Shown: positions 59,797 through 64,000 of the stretch, piece after piece
Position numbering within the stretch: the stretch's first letter is position 1
Layout: each line of letters begins with the position of its first letter
From: Methylobacterium platani
GTDB taxonomy: Bacteria > Pseudomonadota > Alphaproteobacteria > Rhizobiales > Beijerinckiaceae
Assembly (NCBI RefSeq): GCF_001653715.1
Contig: NZ_LWHQ01000037.1
Location: 8,969-72,968, forward strand
Reading direction: 5' to 3'
Length of the DNA: 64,000 bases
Made by a program: the position numbers and the translations under genes
Notes under the pieces: generated by a model
Databases searched by the model: none
Told to the model about the DNA's origin: nothing
What the model saw: the letters and a program-made list of their open reading frames with translations, nothing else

Positions 59797-60900
59797 CTAC
59801 ACCACCACGGTGATCGCCTCCGCCGCCCGGGTCAGGGCCGTGTAGAGCCAGCGCGCCCGGTGCTCGCGGAAGGCGTAGGATTCGTCGAACAAAACGACCT
59901 TGTCCCACTGCGAACCCTGCGCCTTGTGCACGGTGAGCGCGTAGCCGTAGGTGAATTCCTCGGTTTCGCGGCGTAGGATCGCCGGCACCTCCTCCTCGCT
60001 GCCGGCGATGATCGAGCGCAGGACCCGGATGTCCTGGGGCTTGCGGCGCAGCGCCGGATCGTCCTCCGGCACCACCTCGAGGCGCACGAGGTCGGGGCGG
60101 GGGGCGGCACGCAGGGCCTGGACGGTCCAGGTCGAGCCGTTGAGCAGGCCCTTGGTGCGGTCGTTGCGCAGGCAGACCAGCTTCTCGCCCACCGCCGGCA
60201 TCGGGTCGACGTGGCCGACCAGCTCGCGGATGCGGCCGTTATAGAGCCGCCGCGTGCGATTCATCCCGACCAGCACCTGGTCGGCGGCGAGCACCGTCTG
60301 CGGGTCGATGTCGCGGCGCGGGATCACCCGGCTCTCGCCGTAGGCGCCGAGTTCCAGCCGTCCGCCCTCCCGCACCGTCATGGCGAGGCGCACGATCGGG
60401 TTGTCGGCGGCCTGGCGATGGACCTCGGTGAGCATCACGTCGGGCTCGGCCTCGGTGAAGAAGCCGCCGCCCTTCACCGGCGGCAGCTGCGCCGGATCGC
60501 CGAGCACCAGGACCGGCGTGCCGAAGGAGAGGAGGTCGTTGCCGAGGTCGCCGTCGACCATCGAGCACTCGTCGATGACGACGAGGGCCGCCTTGCTCAC
60601 CGGCCCGGTGCGGTTGAGAGTGAAGGCCGGCCCGCCCTCGGTATCCTCGCGGGTGCGGTAGATCAGGCTGTGGATGGTGGAGGCGTCCGGGCAGCCGCGG
60701 GCGCGCATGACGGAGGCCGCCTTGCCGGTATAGGCGCAGAACAGCACCCCGCCCTCGACGTCCTCGGCGAGGCGCCGGGCGAGCGTCGTCTTGCCGGTGC
60801 CGGCGAAGCCGAACAGGCGGAAGACCTGCGGGCTGCCGCGCTTCAGCCAATCCGACACCGCCTTGAGCGCCGCTTCCTGCTGGGGCCCGAGTTCGCTCAC
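59797..60900 (-). CDS. RecD-like ATP-dependent DNA helicase (single-domain)
   Basis: 367-aa superfamily 1B helicase of the RecD2/Dda-like type. Walker A FGFAGTGKTTLARRL at residues about 29-43; Walker B VVIDECSMVDGDL; motif III VLVLGDPAQLPPVKGGGFF; then VHRQAADNPIVRLA; the C-terminal UvrD-like motif VI is TYGYALTVHKAQGSQWDKVV and YTALTRAAEAITVV. Much shorter than full RecD because the RecD N-terminal domain is absent. Start is GTG 60900 with GAGAGAAG upstream, 13 nt after the antiporter stop. Exact role unknown. Confidence 0.9.
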   Translation of the reverse strand: MSELGPQQEAALKAVSDWLKRGSPQVFRLFGFAGTGKTTLARRLAEDVEGGVLFCAYTGKAASVMRARGCPDASTIHSLIYRTREDTEGGPAFTLNRTGPVSKAALVVIDECSMVDGDLGNDLLSFGTPVLVLGDPAQLPPVKGGGFFTEAEPDVMLTEVHRQAADNPIVRLAMTVREGGRLELGAYGESRVIPRRDIDPQTVLAADQVLVGMNRTRRLYNGRIRELVGHVDPMPAVGEKLVCLRNDRTKGLLNGSTWTVQALRAAPRPDLVRLEVVPEDDPALRRKPQDIRVLRSIIAGSEEEVPAILRRETEEFTYGYALTVHKAQGSQWDKVVLFDESYAFREHRARWLYTALTRAAEAITVVV

Positions 60901-60913
60901 GCTTCTCTCACGA

Positions 60914-62704
60914 TCACTGGGGTTTGCCGACGGTGCGGCGGGCCTGGAACGGGGCGGCCGGCGGCGCCTCCTTGCGGCGCAGGATCGCCCGGAACTCGTC
61001 GCGGCGCTCGTGGATCGACGCGATGACGAGGCCCATCGGCACCCCGACATCGACCAGCACCGCCTCCGAGAGCTGGAGCGAGGCCTCGATCGTCTCCGGC
61101 ACGGCATCGTCCACGCCCATCTCGTAGAGCGCGGTGGCGTGGCGCGCGTCGCGGGCGCGCGCCACGATGGTCAGGTCCGGCCGCTCGGCGCGGGCGGCGG
61201 CCACCACCGCCTCGACGGCGCGGGGCTGGTCGAGGGTGACGACCAGCGCCCGGGCGGTGTCGATGCCGCAGCGGCGCAGGAGGTCGGGATTGGCCGAATC
61301 GCCGAAATAGACCGGGTTGCCGAGGCGGCGCTGGTCGGAGACCCGGGCGGCATCCATGTCGAGGGCGATGTAGGGCACCTTGTGGCGAGCCAGCATCTCG
61401 GCGACGAGCCGGCCGACCCGGCCGTAGCCGGCGACGATCACCCGGCCGGGCTGGCGCTCCGCCGGCGGCGGCTCGGCCCGGGCCCGTCCGAGGGAGGTCC
61501 GGTCGATCCGCCGGCCGAGGCGGCGGGCGAGCGCCGCGAGGCCCGGGATCATCACCATCGTGGCGGTGGTGACGACGAGCGCCGCCTGGCCGAGATCCTC
61601 CGGCACGAGGCCGGCGGCGAGCGCGCTGCCGACGAGCACGAAGGCGAACTCGCCCCCGGGCCCGAGCAGGAGGGCGGATTCGAGGGCCACCGCCCGGGGC
61701 AGGCGCAACGCCGTTCCGATCGCGACGATCACCCCGCCCTTGAGGACGAGGAGGCCGAGGGCGAGGCCGAGGATGGTCAGCGGCGTCTTCATCAGCACCG
61801 CCGGGTCGATCCCCATGCCGACCGAGACGAAGAACACGCCGAGAAGCAGGCCCTTGAACGGGTCGATCGTCGCCTCGATCGCCCGGCGGTACTCGGTCTC
61901 GGCCAAGAGCAGCCCGGCCACGAAGGCGCCGAGCGTCATCGACAACCCGCTCGCCGCGGCCACCAGGGCGGTCGCCGCGATGACGAGGAGGCAGGCCGCC
62001 ATGAAGAGTTCGGGGCTGCGGGTGCGCGCGACGAGCTGGAACAGCGGCCTCAGGCCCAGCCGCCCGGCGCCGACCAGCAGAGCGAGCGCCACCGCCGCCT
62101 GGCCGAGCGCCAGCGCGAGGCCGGTCAGCGCGTCGCTGTCCTTGCGGCCGAGCACCGCGATGGCGAACAGGACGGGCGCGACGGCGAGGTCCTGGAACAG
62201 CAGCACCGCGAAGCTCGCCCGGCCGGCCGGGGTGTTGAGCCGCTTCTGCTCGGCGAGCACCGGCAGGACGATGGCGGTGGAGGACAAAGCCAGCGCCAGC
62301 CCGACCAGGATCGCCGCGAGGGGCGAGACGTCGAGCGCCATCAGCACCGCCCCGACGAGCAGGCTCGACACCACCACCTGCAGCGAGCCGAGGCCGAAGA
62401 CGAGGCGGCGCAGGATGCGCAGGCGCTCCCACGACAGCTCGACCCCGATCATGAACATCAGGAACACCACGCCGAGCTCGGCGAGGTGGGCGATCTCGGT
62501 GCGGCTCGAGATCGTCACCACGCCGAGCCACGGCACCGTCTCGGCGAGCCGCCCGAGGCCCGACGGTCCGAGGAGCGCGCCCGCCCCGATGAAGCCGAGG
62601 ACCGGGCTGATGCGCAGGCGGTGGAACAACGGCACCACGATCCCGGCCGTGACCAGGAACAGGATGACCTCCTTGTAGGAGCCGGACGCGGCGTGCTCGG
62701 TCAT
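60914..62704 (-). CDS. Monovalent cation:proton antiporter-2 (CPA2/KefB-like) with TrkA-N domain
   Basis: 596-aa CPA2 transporter. About 12 membrane segments (from ILFLVTAGIVVPLFHRLRIS to VVTTATMVMIPGLAALARRL) precede a TrkA-N domain with VIVAGYGRVGRLVAEMLARH near residue 425 (NAD-binding, G-x-G-x-x-G) and DSANPDLLRRCGIDTARALV. Conserved ALALSSTAIVLPVLAEQ and GPGGEFAFVLVGSAL are KefB/C/YbaL-like. It probably exchanges K+ or Na+ for H+, gated by NAD or glutathione adducts. Leads the putative operon antiporter - helicase - DUF4926/ParD-like. Confidence 0.93.
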   Translation of the reverse strand: MTEHAASGSYKEVILFLVTAGIVVPLFHRLRISPVLGFIGAGALLGPSGLGRLAETVPWLGVVTISSRTEIAHLAELGVVFLMFMIGVELSWERLRILRRLVFGLGSLQVVVSSLLVGAVLMALDVSPLAAILVGLALALSSTAIVLPVLAEQKRLNTPAGRASFAVLLFQDLAVAPVLFAIAVLGRKDSDALTGLALALGQAAVALALLVGAGRLGLRPLFQLVARTRSPELFMAACLLVIAATALVAAASGLSMTLGAFVAGLLLAETEYRRAIEATIDPFKGLLLGVFFVSVGMGIDPAVLMKTPLTILGLALGLLVLKGGVIVAIGTALRLPRAVALESALLLGPGGEFAFVLVGSALAAGLVPEDLGQAALVVTTATMVMIPGLAALARRLGRRIDRTSLGRARAEPPPAERQPGRVIVAGYGRVGRLVAEMLARHKVPYIALDMDAARVSDQRRLGNPVYFGDSANPDLLRRCGIDTARALVVTLDQPRAVEAVVAAARAERPDLTIVARARDARHATALYEMGVDDAVPETIEASLQLSEAVLVDVGVPMGLVIASIHERRDEFRAILRRKEAPPAAPFQARRTVGKPQ

Positions 62705-62856
62705 CGGGAGCGGCGGGGCCTCTCGGATCGCGGATGGGGGGCGCCCCGGCGCGAGGCGCAGCCGGGGCTCGAGGCCGCCATCATGCGGAGGGAGGCCGGC
62801 GGGGCAAGCCGAAAGGGAGGCGCGGCCGGCGCTTTCGCGGCCGCCGGCCGGGTTTT

Positions 62857-64000
62857 TCAATCCAGGGTCGCGAGCGCCGCCGCCAGATCCGCCGCCAGGT
62901 CCTCCGGATGCTCGATGCCGATCGAGACCCGGATCGTCGCGTCGGTGACGCCGAGGCGGTCGCGCACCGCCTTCGGCACCCCCGAATGGGTGGTGGAGGC
63001 CGGGTGGCTCGCGAGCGATTCGGTGCCCCCTAAGCTCACCGCGAGCTTGAACAGCTGGAGCGCGTTCAGCACCCGGAACGCCTCCGGCTCACCGCCCGCG
63101 ACGTCGAACGAGAAGGTCGAGCCCGGGGCGGCGCATTGCGCGGCGTAGACCCGCGCCGCGCCGGAGCCGGGCTCGAGGTGGCCGAGATGGTGGAGCCGCG
63201 TCACCTTCGGATGGGCGCGCAGGCGTTCGGCGATGATCTCGCCGTTGCGGTTCGCCTTCTCCATCCGGAGCGTCAGGGTCTCGAGCGAGCGCCCGAGCAT
63301 CCAGCACGAATGCGGGTCGAGCTGGGTGCCGATTGCGGAGCGCAGGAGCCGCACCGGCTTCATCCGGGCCGCCGAGCCGAGCGCCGCCCCGGCGATGAGG
63401 TCGGAATGGCCGCCGACGTATTTCGTCAGCGAGTAGACCGAGATGTCGGCGCCAAAGCGCAAGGGATGCTGGAAGAGCGGGCCGAGGAGCGTGTTGTCGC
63501 AGACCACGACCGGCGCCTGCCCGCCCTGGCGGGCGCCGATCCGGTCGGCCGCCCCGCGCACCAGCGCGAGGTCGACGAGCGTGTTCAGCGGGTTGGACGG
63601 CGTCTCGACCATCACGACGCTGACCCGCCCGCCGCTCTCCTTGGCCAGCGCCTCCGCGGCGTCCGCCGCCGCCGCGACGCTCGCCTCGTCGGTGCCGTCC
63701 TGGAAGCCGACCGCGCCGATGCCGAACCCGGCCAGCGTCTTGGCGATCAGCGTCTCGGTGCCGCCGTAGAGCGGCTGCGAGTGCAGCACCACGTCGCCGG
63801 GCCGGGCATGCGCCAGGATCACCGTGGCGATCGCCGACATGCCGGAGGAAAACAGCAGCGCGGCCTCCGCCTCCTCGAACACCGCCAGGCGGTCCTCGAC
63901 GATCTCGCTGTTGGGGTGGTTGAAGCGGGAATAGACCAGCCCCGCCGCCTCGCCGGCCGGCGGCTCGCGCCGCCCGGAGACGTAGTCGAAGAACGCCTTG
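62857..64000 (-). CDS. Cystathionine gamma-synthase family PLP enzyme (N-terminus off the window)
   Basis: 380 complete codons are visible and the frame is open to the right edge, so the N-terminus is missing. PLP fold type I motifs: YSRFNHPNSEIVEDRLAVFE, FSSGMSAIATVILAHARPGD, the substrate-side VETPSNPLNTLVDLALV, VVCDNTLLGPLFQHPLRFGA and the Schiff-base lysine in VYSLTKYVGGHSDLIAGA. The C-terminus has SLGGTESLASHPASTTHSGV and VRVSIGIEHPEDLAADLAAA. Acts in Met/Cys metabolism as a gamma-synthase, gamma-lyase or beta-lyase; which one is undecided. Confidence 0.92.
   Translation of the reverse strand, partial: KAFFDYVSGRREPPAGEAAGLVYSRFNHPNSEIVEDRLAVFEEAEAALLFSSGMSAIATVILAHARPGDVVLHSQPLYGGTETLIAKTLAGFGIGAVGFQDGTDEASVAAAADAAEALAKESGGRVSVVMVETPSNPLNTLVDLALVRGAADRIGARQGGQAPVVVCDNTLLGPLFQHPLRFGADISVYSLTKYVGGHSDLIAGAALGSAARMKPVRLLRSAIGTQLDPHSCWMLGRSLETLTLRMEKANRNGEIIAERLRAHPKVTRLHHLGHLEPGSGAARVYAAQCAAPGSTFSFDVAGGEPEAFRVLNALQLFKLAVSLGGTESLASHPASTTHSGVPKAVRDRLGVTDATIRVSIGIEHPEDLAADLAAALATLD

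Overview
The window is uniformly high-GC bacterial chromosome. It looks like an alphaproteobacterium of the Methylobacterium/Methylorubrum group: it has a mesaconyl-CoA hydratase of the ethylmalonyl-CoA pathway, a three-subunit proton-translocating transhydrogenase, the short alphaproteobacterial aa3 oxidase subunit IV, AfArsR-type arsenic regulators and HslUV. The genus is an inference from gene content; I could not run a search. Almost every gene is intact and the content is mostly core chromosomal, with small accessory insertions.

Layout. 1-4022: minus-strand liv operon (livK, livH, livM, livG; livG runs off the left edge), with a 180-bp inverted-repeat element between livK and livH. 4163-9785: META-domain protein, small XRE protein, alpha/beta hydrolase, FAD-dependent oxidoreductase, quinone-reductase-like alcohol dehydrogenase and an SDR. 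9833-11913: an HxlR regulator divergent from a PRISE-type reductase, then a decayed receiver domain carrying a 33-bp tandem repeat. 12249-16377: taurine-type ABC importer (tauABC-like) plus taurine:pyruvate aminotransferase. 16507-19447: arsenic resistance, arsH divergent from arsR-arsC-arsB. 19538-22539: PPK2, two small exported proteins, and a second ArsR divergent from an ECF sigma factor. 22596-22920: two identical tRNA-Tyr genes.

23026-30848: recJ, a second inverted-repeat element, pntAA-pntAB-pntB, aa3 oxidase subunit IV, an ABC1/UbiB-type kinase and a CsoR/FrmR-family regulator. 31031-32564: manganese catalase with a palindrome in its promoter, and two identical tRNA-Ala(CGC) genes. 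32673-37438: YggT, DUF167, mesaconyl-CoA hydratase, a soluble PAS chemoreceptor, MntR and a LysR regulator. 37723-41847: succinate dehydrogenase sdhCDA-sdhB, interrupted between sdhA and sdhB by a DUF433/DUF5615 toxin-antitoxin-like pair.

42034-50636: an Inh-like lipoprotein, a solo TAXI substrate-binding protein, exonuclease III, LolA and a long FtsK translocase without a membrane domain. 50812-55961: glutamine-dependent NAD synthetase, isochorismatase-like hydrolase, a small unknown protein, a PilZ protein and a metallo-beta-lactamase-fold hydrolase. 56066-58567: hslVU and a divergent pair of tiny membrane proteins. 58667-64000: a P-loop kinase, an operon of cation/proton antiporter, RecD-like helicase and a DUF4926/ParD-like fusion, and a cystathionine gamma-synthase-family enzyme cut by the right edge.

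I did not find a clear, large, previously undescribed system. The best candidates for a second look are the toxin-antitoxin-like pair inside the sdh operon, the DUF4926/ParD-like fusion behind a RecD-like helicase, the paired Cys-Cys ArsR regulators with an adjacent ECF sigma factor, the repeat-invaded receiver remnant, and the palindrome in front of the Mn catalase.
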